Notes: generated from the sequence alone by a model not told the origin. 64,000 bases of DNA from Thermocatellispora tengchongensis (GCF_014202315.1 NZ_JACHGN010000002.1:466306-530305); one strand, 5' to 3'; positions 25,426 to 34,319 are shown, counted from the first letter of the stretch. Numbers and translations: made by a program.

Positions 25426-26136
25426 GTGACGATCTCCGTCGGCCGGGCCCGCATGACCTTCACCGACCGCCACGGCGGCGTGAGCACCGGGCCCTACTCC
25501 AGCCGCAACCTCGGCGGGCTCGTCGGAGACGACCCCGAGGCGGTGGCCGCCAACCGGGCCAGGACCGCCGCCGAGCTGGGCCTGGCGGGTCTGGTCTTTC
25601 TGCGCCAGGTGCACGGCGCCGACGTGGCGTACGTGACCGCGCCCTTCACCGGCGACGCCCCGCCGCTCGACGGCTCGGTCACCGATCGGCCCGGCCTCGG
25701 GCTGGCGGTCCTGGGCGCCGACTGCGCCCCCGTACTGGTCGCCGATCCGGTCGCCGGGGTCGTCGGCGCGGCGCATTCCGGACGGCCCGGCACGCTGGCG
25801 GGCGTGGCCGGCAACCTGGTGGCGGAGATGGCGCGGCGCGGCGCGGAGCCGTCGCGGTGCGTGGCGGTGATCGGGCCGGCCGCCTGCGGGCGCTGCTACG
25901 AGGTGCCCGAGGCGATGCGCGAGGAGGGGGCGGCCCGCGTACCCGAGACGTGGTCCACCACGAGCTGGGGCACCCCCGCGCTCGACCTGCGCGCCGGCAT
26001 CGCGGCCCAGCTCGTCAAGGCCGGCGTCGGCGAGGTGCGGCACGACGACCGGTGCACGATCGAGAGCGAGGAGCTGTTCTCGCACCGGCGCGAGCGGGTG
26101 ACCGGCAGATTCGCCGGCATCGTCTGGCTCACCTGA
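25426..26136 (+). CDS. pgeF: Laccase-domain purine nucleoside phosphorylase / polyphenol oxidase family (YfiH, PgeF)
   Basis: 236 residues from GTG. The family zinc or copper site is recognisable: His in FLRQVHGADV, Cys in AVLGADCAPVLVADP and His in GVVGAAHSGRPGT. The usual AAHAGW reads AAHSGR here. Members act on purine nucleosides and inosine and are also linked to peptidoglycan editing. In most actinomycetes the gene follows ftsZ; here it stands after glgM instead, 21 bases downstream. It may therefore be a second paralogue. Confidence 0.82.
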   Translation: MTISVGRARMTFTDRHGGVSTGPYSSRNLGGLVGDDPEAVAANRARTAAELGLAGLVFLRQVHGADVAYVTAPFTGDAPPLDGSVTDRPGLGLAVLGADCAPVLVADPVAGVVGAAHSGRPGTLAGVAGNLVAEMARRGAEPSRCVAVIGPAACGRCYEVPEAMREEGAARVPETWSTTSWGTPALDLRAGIAAQLVKAGVGEVRHDDRCTIESEELFSHRRERVTGRFAGIVWLT

Positions 26137-26157
26137 AACCGGCCCCGATATCGGGAA

Positions 26158-26173
26158 TGTGACGCCGATCACA
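26158..26173 (+). promoter_or_regulatory. Consensus CRP-type binding site
   Basis: TGTGA at 26158-26162, six bases, then TCACA at 26169-26173: a perfect TGTGA-N6-TCACA palindrome. It is 89 bases before the start of the Nramp-like gene. A second palindrome, CCCGATATCGGG, lies directly upstream at 26144-26155. Cyclic-AMP receptor control of the transporter is inferred. Confidence 0.65.
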
Positions 26174-26262
26174 TCTGACTCTTGCCTTTGCGGGCTGTCC
26201 GGATCCATGCTCTGGTGAAGGAACCGATTCACCTCGGGGGTGCAATCGCGGGAGGCGCCTTC

Positions 26263-27759
26263 ATGACACAGGAAGGCACGCAGACACGTCCACTCGGAGT
26301 CAGCCGTCCCGACCTCGCCGTCGCCGACCTTCCCTCGCCCGAGGAGGTCTTCAAGGTCAGCCGGCTCGGTCCCAAGGAACTGTTCAAGTACGCCGTCGGC
26401 CCGAGCCTGATCGCGCTGGGGATCTCGATCGGCAGCGGTGAGTGGCTGCTCGGGCCGCAGGCGGTCGGGCAGTACGGGTTCGTCGGGGTGGGCTGGGTGA
26501 TCCTGGTCTCGGCCCTGCTCCAGACCTTCTACAACGTCGAGTGCTCGCGCTACGTCGTGGCGACCGGCGAGACCCCGGTCGTCGCGTGGGGCCGGGTGCC
26601 ACCGGGGTACCTGCTCTGGGTCCCCCTGTCCGTGTTCATCGTGATATTCGCCTTCATCGCGGGCGGCTGGGCGGCCTCCGCCGGCCAGGGCGTGTACGCC
26701 CTGGTGCACGGCGAGGTGCCGCCCGCGGGCGCCGAGGAGCCCCGGCTGTGGGCCATCGCCCTGCTCGTCCTGGTGTTCCTGATCACCGCCGCCGCCCGCC
26801 GCATCAGCCGCGCCCTGGAACTGGCCAACTGGATCATGGTGGGCTCGGTCCTGGTGGCGCTGCTGCTCATCGACCTGCTCGTGGTCCCGTTCGGGCAGTG
26901 GTGGGACGCCGTCCGCGGCTTCGTCACCCCGGCCGCCCCGCCCGCCGGCATCACCGCCACCCAGATCGGCGCCCTGGCCGGGTTCACCGCGCTGGCCTCC
27001 GGCCTGAACTGGTACGTCATGGGCCACTACCGCGACAAGGGCTACGGCATGGGCCACCGCGTCGGGTTCATCGCGGGCCTGCGCGGCGAGCGCAGGGAGA
27101 TCCTGGCCAGCGGCGTGACCTTCCCCGAGAACGAGGCCAACGCCGGGATGTGGCGGCGCTGGTACCGGCTGCTGCTGGTGGACATGTGGGGCGTGTTCTT
27201 CGTCGGCGCGATCCTGGGCATGCTGCTGCCCACCATGCTCATGGCCCGCGCGGTGGAGCTGTCGGGCCAGAGGCCCACCCAGGCCAACGTGCCCACGTTC
27301 GTCGCCGCCGCGCTGAACGAGGAGTACGGCCGGGGCATGTTCTACATCGCCCTGATCGTCGGGGTGCTGATCCTGTTCTCCACCCAGCTCGGCATCTTCG
27401 AGGCCATGGTCCGGGTCACCACCGACGCGGCCCACTCCACCAGCCCCCGCCTGCGCGCGCTGATCGAGGGCGACCCGCGCCGGTTCTACTACCCGTTCAT
27501 GATCGGCCTGCTCATCGTGATCGCGATCATCCTGCACTTCGCGCTGCCGGTCAGCCTGGTGCAATGGTCGGCGAACATGTCCAACCTGGGCGCGCTGATC
27601 TACCCGTTCCTGCTGATGTACCTCAACAGCAAGCTGCCCCGCCCGGCCCGCCCGCGCTGGTGGCACTACGTCATCCTGGTGCTCAACTTCCTGTTCTTCG
27701 GCTTCTTCTTCGTCAACTTCATCGCCGACTTCGTCGGCGACCCGCTGGTCACCTTCTGA
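26263..27759 (+). CDS. Nramp-family-like transporter
   Basis: 498 residues; the ATG at 26263 follows GGGAGGCG. About eleven hydrophobic helices are visible. Helix 1 has GPSLIALGISIGSGEWLLGP, comparable to the Nramp DPGN helix but without that motif, so transport of ordinary divalent metals is doubtful. Other conserved stretches are ALLQTFYNVECSRYVVATGE and FYIALIVGVLILFSTQLGIF. Proteins of this type are generally annotated as Nramp divalent-metal transporters, while the substrate is unproven. A CRP-type box lies upstream. The last codons and stop belong to a 16-bp tandem repeat. Confidence 0.72.
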   Translation: MTQEGTQTRPLGVSRPDLAVADLPSPEEVFKVSRLGPKELFKYAVGPSLIALGISIGSGEWLLGPQAVGQYGFVGVGWVILVSALLQTFYNVECSRYVVATGETPVVAWGRVPPGYLLWVPLSVFIVIFAFIAGGWAASAGQGVYALVHGEVPPAGAEEPRLWAIALLVLVFLITAAARRISRALELANWIMVGSVLVALLLIDLLVVPFGQWWDAVRGFVTPAAPPAGITATQIGALAGFTALASGLNWYVMGHYRDKGYGMGHRVGFIAGLRGERREILASGVTFPENEANAGMWRRWYRLLLVDMWGVFFVGAILGMLLPTMLMARAVELSGQRPTQANVPTFVAAALNEEYGRGMFYIALIVGVLILFSTQLGIFEAMVRVTTDAAHSTSPRLRALIEGDPRRFYYPFMIGLLIVIAIILHFALPVSLVQWSANMSNLGALIYPFLLMYLNSKLPRPARPRWWHYVILVLNFLFFGFFFVNFIADFVGDPLVTF

Positions 27760-27790
27760 ACCGGTCACCTTCTGAACCGGTCACCTTCTG
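27747..27790 (+). repeat. 16-bp tandem repeat covering the stop codon
   Basis: GGTCACCTTCTGAACC occurs at 27747-27762 and 27763-27778, and a partial third copy (GGTCACCTTCTG) follows at 27779-27790. Each unit contains the final codons and TGA of the transporter gene. Confidence 0.85.
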
Positions 27791-27875
27791 GAAGCGTGCT
27801 GAAGCGTGCCGACGCGGGCGAGGCAGGGCCCCGGCGCACCGCCGAGAGGTGCGCCGGGGCGGTCTTCGGGGCCGC

Positions 27876-28472
27876 TCAGATCTGGCGCAGGCGCACCTCG
27901 ATGTCCTCGACGTCGGCCCGCAGCTCGGTCACCATCTGCCCGGCGAGCATCGTCGCGGGGGCGGACCGGCCCACGGCCAGCACCGTCTCGGCCATCCGCA
28001 CGCCGTGCTCCAGATGGTCGGCCACCGCGCGCAGCCACAGCCGGTCGAAGGTCCGGCCCGAGGCCCGCTCCAGCTCCGCGACGGCCTCGGCGTCCAGCCC
28101 GTTCCCGTCGTGCCCCAGGTGCGCCTCGCCGGGCGGCGGCTTGCGCCACTCCTCCAGCCAGGCGGTCATCCTGTCGATCTCCTCGTCCTCCCCTTCGGCG
28201 ATCCGTTCGGCCATGGAGGTCACGTACGGGTCGGTGGTCCGGCCGGTGACCAGCTCGGCCAGCTCGATCGTCATCATGTGATGCGGGATCATCTCGCGGC
28301 AGAACCGCACGTCCGACTCGTTGTACGCCGCGGTGGCCGCGGTGGTCGCGGCCGTCCGCGCGCCGGCCGCGACCGCGCTGTCGGCGTCGGCGGGGCCGGC
28401 GGGGGCGGATGAGCATCCCGCGAGCGCGAGCACGGCGGCCCCGGCGGCGGCCGTACGGAGGATCACGTCCAT
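27876..28472 (-). CDS. DUF305 lipoprotein
   Basis: 198 residues. The signal peptide ends in lipobox LAGC (MDVILRTAAAGAAVLALAGC). After an Ala/Thr-rich linker the DUF305 four-helix domain shows its hallmarks: FCREMIPHHMMTIELAELV and, in the second half, LWLRAVADHLEHGVRMAETV. The His/Met-rich motifs suggest copper or other metal handling in the cell envelope, though the family function is unsettled. Divergent from the MBL-fold gene with about 107 bases between starts. Confidence 0.85.
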   Translation of the reverse strand: MDVILRTAAAGAAVLALAGCSSAPAGPADADSAVAAGARTAATTAATAAYNESDVRFCREMIPHHMMTIELAELVTGRTTDPYVTSMAERIAEGEDEEIDRMTAWLEEWRKPPPGEAHLGHDGNGLDAEAVAELERASGRTFDRLWLRAVADHLEHGVRMAETVLAVGRSAPATMLAGQMVTELRADVEDIEVRLRQI

Positions 28473-28579
28473 GAGCGTTCGTTGCGCGTTGCGGTCCACA
28501 CGCAAGCAGGTACGGACGACGGTCCCCGGGAGTTCACCGGGCGCGCCGCGATCGGCGCCCGGTTGGCTAGCCTCAAGGC

Positions 28580-29716
28580 ATGGCACAACGATCAGGGGCG
28601 CGACGGCGCTCACGGCTCCGCTATGGGCTGGCCGCGGCGGCGGCCCTGACCGCCGGGCTCTGGGCCCTGCGCGACATCCCGGCCTCGCTCGGCGCGCTGC
28701 CGAAGGGCGAGCGGGCCGAGCGCGTCCGCAGGTCGCCGCGGTTCCGGGGCGACAGCTTCCACAACCCGATGCCCAGCACCGTCGTGCCGTCCGGGCCGAC
28801 GCGCAAGATCGTCCGTGACATGGTCTTCGTCGAGAGCACCCGCAAGCCGCGCGGCCCGATCCCACTGGTGACCCCGGCCACCGGCCCCGGCAGCGCCGCC
28901 CCCGCCGACGGCCTGTACGCCACCTGGTTCGGCCACGCCACCACGCTGGTGGAGATCGAGGGCCGCCGGGTGCTGTTCGACCCGATGTGGAGCGAGCGCT
29001 GCTCGCCGTCCGCGCACGTGGGGCCGCGCCGCCTGCATCCGCTGCCGCTGCCGATCGAGCACCTGCCCCACCTCGACGCGGTGGTGATCTCGCACGACCA
29101 CTACGACCACCTCGACCGGGCCACGATCCGCACCCTGACCCGCACCCGCTCGGTGCCGTTCCTGGTGCCGCTCGGCGTCGGCGCCCACCTGGAGCGGTGG
29201 GGGGTGCCCCGGTCGCGGATCATCGAGCTCGACTGGGACGAGCAGGCCACGGTCGAGGGGGTGCGCTTCACCGCCACGGCCGCGCGCCACTTCTCCGGCC
29301 GCGCCTTCGCCCGCAACCGTACGCTGTGGGCGTCCTGGGCCCTGGCCGGCGAGCGCCGCCGCGTCTTCTACACCGGCGACTCCGGCTACTTCGACGGCTA
29401 CGCCGACATCGGCGCGCAGCACGGCCCGTTCGACCTCACCCTGATGCAGATCGGCGCCTACAGCCACGCCTGGCCCGACGTGCACATGACCCCCGAGGAG
29501 GCGGTCACCGCGCACCGCGACCTGGGCGGCCAGGTGCTGCTGCCCGTGCACTGGGGCACGTTCACCCTGGCCTTCCACCCGTGGGGCGAGCCGGTGGACC
29601 GGCTGTGGCGCGAGTCCAAGGCCAGGGACGTCCGGCTGGCCGTGCCACGGCCGGGCGAGCGGATCAACGTGGACGACCCGCCGCCGGTGGACGCCTGGTG
29701 GCAGACCATCGCCTGA
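28580..29716 (+). CDS. MBL-fold metal hydrolase, NAPE-PLD/UlaG-like
   Basis: 378 residues. A basic start and one hydrophobic helix (LRYGLAAAAALTAGLWALRD) suggest membrane anchoring. The metallo-beta-lactamase fold follows: TWFGHATTLVEIEG, the metal motif ISHDHYDHLD (HxHxDH), a later His in ATAARHFSGRAF, and FYTGDSGYFDGY, ending in LPVHWGTFTLAFHPW. It resembles N-acyl-phosphatidylethanolamine phospholipase D and L-ascorbate-6-phosphate lactonase families. The substrate cannot be read from sequence. The stop codon lies in a 20-bp tandem repeat. Confidence 0.85.
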   Translation: MAQRSGARRRSRLRYGLAAAAALTAGLWALRDIPASLGALPKGERAERVRRSPRFRGDSFHNPMPSTVVPSGPTRKIVRDMVFVESTRKPRGPIPLVTPATGPGSAAPADGLYATWFGHATTLVEIEGRRVLFDPMWSERCSPSAHVGPRRLHPLPLPIEHLPHLDAVVISHDHYDHLDRATIRTLTRTRSVPFLVPLGVGAHLERWGVPRSRIIELDWDEQATVEGVRFTATAARHFSGRAFARNRTLWASWALAGERRRVFYTGDSGYFDGYADIGAQHGPFDLTLMQIGAYSHAWPDVHMTPEEAVTAHRDLGGQVLLPVHWGTFTLAFHPWGEPVDRLWRESKARDVRLAVPRPGERINVDDPPPVDAWWQTIA

Positions 29717-29780
29717 ACCGCCAGGGCATCGCCTGAACCGCCAGACCATCACCTGAACCGGCGGACCATCGCCTGAGCCG
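29701..29780 (+). repeat. 20-bp tandem repeat covering the stop codon
   Basis: Four imperfect 20-bp units begin at 29701, 29721, 29741 and 29761, all built on CAGACCATCGCCTGAACCG. Each contains a copy of the final codons and TGA of the MBL-fold gene. The unit is not a multiple of three. Confidence 0.85.
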
Positions 29781-29821
29781 CAGGGCCTGTCGCCGGGGGG
29801 CGCGACGGGCCCGCCGCCCGG

Positions 29822-30862
29822 TCAGCCGGTGGTGCCGCTGCGGTAGACCTGCCGGGCCAGCGAGGTCGTACGGCGTACCGACTCGCGCCAGGACGTGCCG
29901 GCGGGGTGGGCCGTCAGCAGCACCATCACCGTGCGGTCGCCCGCCCCCACGACCCCCGTCGTGTGCAGCACGGGCCGGCCGAGGTCGGGGACTCCGGCCC
30001 GCTCCCCGGCGGCTTCGAAGGAGGTCGCCGAGGTGCGCGCGCACGGCACGGGCGGCGTGGTGCCGAACCCCGACCAGCCCTGCTTGACCGCCCACGGCCG
30101 GGGCACGGCGCTCGGGATGCCGAAGGACTGGTCGAAGCCGTCGGTGCCGCACTTGGTCGACCTGCGCAGGTGCCCGAGGATCAGCCCACGGACCCGGGGG
30201 TCGGCGGTGTCGAGCAGGTAGCGGTAGGTGGCGGCGACGTCCCAGGCGCTGAGCGAGGTGTAGCCCCAAAAGCCCGGCTTGTGGTCCGGCGGGGGCGCGG
30301 TGTCGGCGAGCTTCAGCTTGCGCGCCATCCGCTCGATGATCCGCTTCTTGCCGCCCCGGTTCCAGAAGGTGGTCGCCGCGGCGTCGTCGCTGGAGCGCAG
30401 CATCACCTTCAGCAGCGCGGCGTCGGCCGCGGGGACCGTCCTGTGCGACTCCAGGTAGTCGATCGCGATCAGGATCTTCACCACGGACGCCGAGCGGAAC
30501 GCGCGGTGCGCGTTCCGCTGCGCCGTCACCTTGCGGGCCACCCGGTCGAACACGACGTAGCCGGCGGTCGTGCCCGCGGGCACCTTGGGCTTCGGCGCGG
30601 CGGGCCGCTGCACCGCATCGCCCGCGCGGGCGTCACCGGTCCCGGCGGCGCGGGTGCCACTGGTGTCGGTCGCGCGGGTGCCGCCGGTCTCGGTGGCGCG
30701 GGTGCCGGCGGTGTCGGCCGGGAGCTCCGCAGGCGAGGCGGGGGCGGCGGTCTTGGCCGAGGCCGACCGGCGCCCTCCGGAGTCGGCCTCGACGGCCGCC
30801 GCGCATCCTGTCACGACCGGCAGCACCAGCATCCCGGCCAGCCACACCCCGAACTTGGTCAT
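29822..30862 (-). CDS. Serine-hydrolase lipoprotein, class A beta-lactamase fold
   Basis: 346 residues with a lipobox (PVVTGC). A linker at about 35-80 contains three near-repeats of GTRATxTG, low-complexity and probably disordered. The beta-lactamase/DD-peptidase fold follows: SxxK in RSASVVKIL, the helical KVMLRSSDDAAATTFWNRGG (an SDN-like SDD) and AVKQGWSGFG in place of KTG. The substitutions suggest a non-canonical hydrolase rather than a resistance enzyme. It is anchored on the outer face of the membrane and probably acts on wall precursors; this is inference. It converges with the MBL-fold gene. Confidence 0.75.
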   Translation of the reverse strand: MTKFGVWLAGMLVLPVVTGCAAAVEADSGGRRSASAKTAAPASPAELPADTAGTRATETGGTRATDTSGTRAAGTGDARAGDAVQRPAAPKPKVPAGTTAGYVVFDRVARKVTAQRNAHRAFRSASVVKILIAIDYLESHRTVPAADAALLKVMLRSSDDAAATTFWNRGGKKRIIERMARKLKLADTAPPPDHKPGFWGYTSLSAWDVAATYRYLLDTADPRVRGLILGHLRRSTKCGTDGFDQSFGIPSAVPRPWAVKQGWSGFGTTPPVPCARTSATSFEAAGERAGVPDLGRPVLHTTGVVGAGDRTVMVLLTAHPAGTSWRESVRRTTSLARQVYRSGTTG

Positions 30863-30927
30863 CCCACACCCCTACCAGATCGAGGTGCCCGCCTTCAGCG
30901 ACTTGACCGGATTCGGGGGGTTCGGGG

Positions 30928-31332
30928 TTACCCCTGCCGCTCCAGGACCACGACCGGGATCTCGCGGGAGGTGCGCTTCTGGTAGTTGTCGTAGTCGGGC
31001 CATGCCTGGGTCATCACGCGCCACATGTCCGGCTTTTCGGACGGGGTGGCGTTGCGTGCGCGAGCATGGAATTTGTCGCCCTTGACCTGCACGCCCACTT
31101 CCGGATTGGCCTGGAGGTTGAGGTACCAGTCGGGGGGATTGGGGTCGCCGCCCTTGGAGGCGACCACGAGATAGTCATCACCGTAGCGCTGGTAGATCAA
31201 CGGGGTGGTGTACTCCTTGCCGCTCTTGCGGCCCGTGGTGGTCAGCAGGAGTGTCGTGGTGCCCTGCCAGTCGTGGCCTTCGTCCCCATCGGTCTCGCGA
31301 TAGCGCCTGACGTGCTCTTCGCCGAACAACAT
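30928..31332 (-). CDS. Deazaflavin (F420)-dependent nitroreductase-family protein
   Basis: 134 residues with the DDN/FDOR split-beta-barrel pattern: TTLLLTTTGRKSGKEYTTPL, YLVVASKGGDPNPPDWYLNL and QVKGDKFHARARNATPSEKP. These are the F420-contacting segments in mycobacterial Ddn-type proteins. It probably reduces quinones or other small molecules with F420H2 in the cytoplasm. It starts 65 bases after its neighbour's upstream end and is likely a single gene. Confidence 0.88.
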   Translation of the reverse strand: MLFGEEHVRRYRETDGDEGHDWQGTTTLLLTTTGRKSGKEYTTPLIYQRYGDDYLVVASKGGDPNPPDWYLNLQANPEVGVQVKGDKFHARARNATPSEKPDMWRVMTQAWPDYDNYQKRTSREIPVVVLERQG

Positions 31333-31366
31333 GTGCTGACCTCTCGAATATCTGCTTTGTGAAGCT

Positions 31367-31930
31367 TCACCTACCCAGGGAACGATGTCCTTCCCATTCG
31401 TCTTCCAGGGCGGAGTGCACGATCGAGTCGCGCCACACGCCGCGAGCGCGCACGTGGTGGCGGATGCGGCCCTCCTCCACCATGCCGGCCACGAGCATGG
31501 CGAGCTGGGCGGCGGTGTTGGCGGGGGCGCGGGCGCCCCAGATGCGGTGCAGCCCGAGGTGCTTGAAGCCGTACTGGAGCACCAGCCGGATCAGGTCGGC
31601 GCCCATGCCCCGGCCCCAGTGGTCGGGGCGCAGGCCGAGGCCGATCTCGGCGCTGTGGGGGTGGTCGGCCTCGATCCTGATCCGGGCGACGCCCACGACC
31701 TGGCCGGTCTCCAGCTCGACGACGGCGAGCACGTACAGGTGGCGGGGCTCGGCCGCGGCGGCGGCGAGCGCCTCGGCCACGATGTCCTCGACCTCGTCCC
31801 TGGTACGCGGCTCGAACGGCATGTGCTCGGTGGCGGCCGGATCGCCGTAGATCGCCAGCAGCGCGTCCACGTCGCCGAGCGTCACCTCGCGCAGCCCAAG
31901 GCCCATTCCGGTGATCTCGTAGCCGCGCAT
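31367..31930 (-). CDS. GNAT-family N-acetyltransferase
   Basis: 187 residues from the ATG at 31930 (MRGYEITGMG); the second ATG (GMGLGLREV) is possible. It has the GNAT fold with strand 4 VVGVARIRIEADHPHSAEIG and the acetyl-CoA P-loop region LRPDHWGRGMGADLIRLVLQ, followed by LGLHRIWGARAPANTAAQLA, typical of the RimJ/RimL type. It transfers acetyl groups to an unknown amine, possibly a protein N-terminus or a small molecule. Confidence 0.85.
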   Translation of the reverse strand: MRGYEITGMGLGLREVTLGDVDALLAIYGDPAATEHMPFEPRTRDEVEDIVAEALAAAAAEPRHLYVLAVVELETGQVVGVARIRIEADHPHSAEIGLGLRPDHWGRGMGADLIRLVLQYGFKHLGLHRIWGARAPANTAAQLAMLVAGMVEEGRIRHHVRARGVWRDSIVHSALEDEWEGHRSLGR

Positions 31931-32069
31931 GGGCCTGACGCTAACGTCTCTCGTGGCGCAGGACCAGCTCTGGACCCGGCCCGCACCACCGATATGTCGC
32001 CCGTCCCGACGCATGTCCGGGTAACGGATGCGCCGGATTGCCGGTGGTTTGTGGCCGAAACCGGCGGCC

Positions 32070-32483
<414 letters not shown>

Positions 32484-32540
32484 GGTTTCTCCTCGTGGTC
32501 GTTCGCGCGGCGTGGTCGGTCGCGCAGCAGAATGATTGTG

Positions 32541-32555
32541 CACAACTGAATTGTG
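32541..32555. promoter_or_regulatory. Probable OhrR operator
   Basis: CACAACTGAATTGTG is a 5-5-5 inverted repeat (CACAA and TTGTG). It lies in the 98-base gap between the divergent ohr and ohrR starts, 26 bases before ohrR. It fits the AT-rich ACAATT-type sites used by OhrR and would control both promoters. Confidence 0.55.
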
Positions 32556-32581
32556 TGCAGTCAAGGTGTATCGTCGTGGGC

Positions 32582-33070
32582 ATGGGGACGGATCATCTGG
32601 TGCTCGACCGGCAGCTCTGCTTCGCCGTGCACGCGGCCTCGCGCGCGTTCGACGCGGCGTACCGGCAGGTGCTGCGCGACCTCGACCTCGGCCTCACCTA
32701 CCCGCAGTACCTGGCGATGATGGTGCTCTGGGAGCGCGGTCCGGTCACGGTCAAGGAGCTGGGCCTGGCGCTGCGCCTCGACTCCGGCACCCTGTCGCCG
32801 CTGCTCAAACGCCTGGAGGCGGCCGGCCACGTACGCCGTGAGCGCAGCGCGGCCGACGAGCGCTCGGTGATCGTCCGCCTGACGCCGGCGGGGGCCGCGC
32901 TCAGGGAACGGGCCCAGCAGGTGCCGCTCGCGATCGGCCGCGCCACCGGCCTGACCCGGGACGGCGCCATGGCCCTGCACGGCATGCTCGGCGAGCTGAC
33001 CGCCACGCTCGACGCGTACGTCTCGCGGGGCGGCCCGGCCGAGGATCAGGCCGGCGGCACGGGCCGGTAG
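32582..33070 (+). CDS. ohrR: MarR-family peroxide sensor
   Basis: 162 residues from the ATG at 32582. The conserved sensor cysteine stands near the N-terminus in LDRQLCFAVHAASRAFD, as in OhrR proteins. The winged helix is LTYPQYLAMMVLWERGPVTV, with recognition near LRLDSGTLSPLLKRLEAAGH and wing RERSAADERSVIVRLT. Oxidation by organic peroxide should release it from the intergenic operator. Its 3' end overlaps the convergent AsnC-type gene by 25 bases. Confidence 0.9.
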   Translation: MGTDHLVLDRQLCFAVHAASRAFDAAYRQVLRDLDLGLTYPQYLAMMVLWERGPVTVKELGLALRLDSGTLSPLLKRLEAAGHVRRERSAADERSVIVRLTPAGAALRERAQQVPLAIGRATGLTRDGAMALHGMLGELTATLDAYVSRGGPAEDQAGGTGR

Positions 33071-33480
33071 GGCACGGGGCTCGACAGCACCATCATGCTC
33101 GACGGCTGTCCGTACGGCGCGAGCCGGTCGATCAGCTCCTCGAACTCCGTCATCGACGGCGTCGCCACCCGCAGCAGACAGCAGGTGTCGCCGGTCACCC
33201 GGTGCACCTCCAGGATCTCCGGCCAGGCCATGGCCTGCTCGTCCCGCAGCACGCACCGCGCGCCGTAGCACGACATCCTGATCAGCGCGCTGACGGTCCG
33301 CCCCGCCGCCGCCAGATCCACCCGCGCGTGATACCCCGCGATCACCCCGGCGTCCTCCATCCGCCGCACCCGCTCGGCCACGGCCGGCGCCGACATGTGC
33401 ACCCGCCGCGCCAGCTCACTGAAGGACAACCGCGCGTCCGCCTGCAACTCCGCCAGCAACGCCCAGTCCATCGCGTCCAT
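33046..33480 (-). CDS. Lrp/AsnC-family regulator
   Basis: 144 residues. N-terminal helix-turn-helix (WALLAELQADARLSFSELAR; SAPAVAERVRRMEDAGVI), then an RAM-type alpha/beta ligand domain (ALIRMSCYGARCVLRDEQAM, VTGDTCCLLRVATPSM). Several cysteines in the ligand domain are unusual. The ligand is probably an amino acid; the target is unknown. The 3' end overlaps ohrR. Confidence 0.9.
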   Translation of the reverse strand: MDAMDWALLAELQADARLSFSELARRVHMSAPAVAERVRRMEDAGVIAGYHARVDLAAAGRTVSALIRMSCYGARCVLRDEQAMAWPEILEVHRVTGDTCCLLRVATPSMTEFEELIDRLAPYGQPSSMMVLSSPVPYRPVPPA

Positions 33481-33977
33481 CGTCCGCCCTCCCCCTGCCC
33501 CGGCTTGTCATCCGACAGCCGGAACACCGTTTTCCCCTTGCGATCCGAAGGTAGCGCGAGACCGCCCGAACAGGACAAATCCCAGCAGCACTCGGGGGTA
33601 CGGCGGAGGCGGACGGGTCGTCTGCCGCGTGGGCGTGGCCTGAGGCCGCAGGCCCGTGACCGGATCGCCGTGCCGGTCCCCGCCGCTTCGGGCGCCCGCG
33701 CCCCGACCCGGGCCTTCCCCGTGGGCACCGCTATGGCGGGAGGCGGGCGGTGCACCATCGGGTGGGCCGGATGGCCTCGGCCGTCAGGTCGTTCCGGTTC
33801 GGGCCGACGCGGGAGGGGAGTCGCATTCGCGCTCGGTCACCCGTCCCCCTCTCGGTGATCCATCTCGCGTTGCCGGTTCCGTCGCCGGCGATCCGTGAGC
33901 TGCCGGGCGTGTCGCACAGCGACAGTGGTGGTGCCCGGAGAGCTCGCGCGGCGCCGCCCGTGGAGCGTGTAGGCTGT
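33481..33977. other. Long intergenic region, no supportable gene
   Basis: About 500 bases upstream of the AsnC gene and of the small membrane gene. Short open frames occur on both strands, but none has a start signal, motif or consistent third-position bias. It should hold the promoters of both flanking genes; I cannot place them precisely. Confidence 0.45.
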
Positions 33978-34002
33978 CTACATATAGAGCGCCTACATAT
34001 AG
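33978..34002 (+). promoter_or_regulatory. Duplicated CTACATATAG operator-like element
   Basis: CTACATATAG occurs at 33978-33987 and 33993-34002, 15 bases apart, ending eight bases before the ATG of the small membrane gene. The second copy overlaps the ribosome-binding GGAG. Each is nearly palindromic (CTA..TAG). It looks like a regulator site or a duplicated -10-like element. Confidence 0.4.
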
Positions 34003-34010
34003 GAGCGGGG

Positions 34011-34244
34011 ATGCGGACAGTCGGTGTCGTCGTGGCGGCGGCCATCGGGGGGTTCATCGCGGGGATCGTCGTGTCCGAGGTCGTGGCCGTCGTGGCGCAT
34101 CTGGGGTTCGGGCGGGCGGTGGGGGTGCGGTATCTGCCGGTGTTCACCGCCGTGGCGGGGGTGGGGGTGGCGCTGGTGGCCGAGCGGCGACGGCGGCGGC
34201 GGGGGTCCGGGGATCTGAAAATTACATCCCCGGATGGCCGTTGA
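34011..34244 (+). CDS. Small two-helix membrane protein
   Basis: 77 residues. ATG at 34011 with AGGAGCGGGG just before. Two hydrophobic helices (VGVVVAAAIGGFIAGIVVSE and LPVFTAVAGVGVALVAER) are followed by a run of arginines and a polar tail. No family is recognised. The tandem CTACATATAG element upstream suggests regulated expression. Confidence 0.6.
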   Translation: MRTVGVVVAAAIGGFIAGIVVSEVVAVVAHLGFGRAVGVRYLPVFTAVAGVGVALVAERRRRRRGSGDLKITSPDGR

Positions 34245-34319
34245 CGTGCGGTGACGGGGGGAGGAGCGGGGTGGCGCTGCGGGGCGCGTCGTGGCGGACG
34301 TACTCTCCGATCGCATGCA

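Noticed and set aside
24214-27768. 1184-residue minus-strand open frame
   Set aside because: It spans three clear plus-strand genes (glgM, the laccase-domain gene and the Nramp-like gene) and shows no domain.
33978-34002. NrdR box pair
   Set aside because: The core matches but the copies start 15 bases apart instead of about 31, and the gene is not a reductase.
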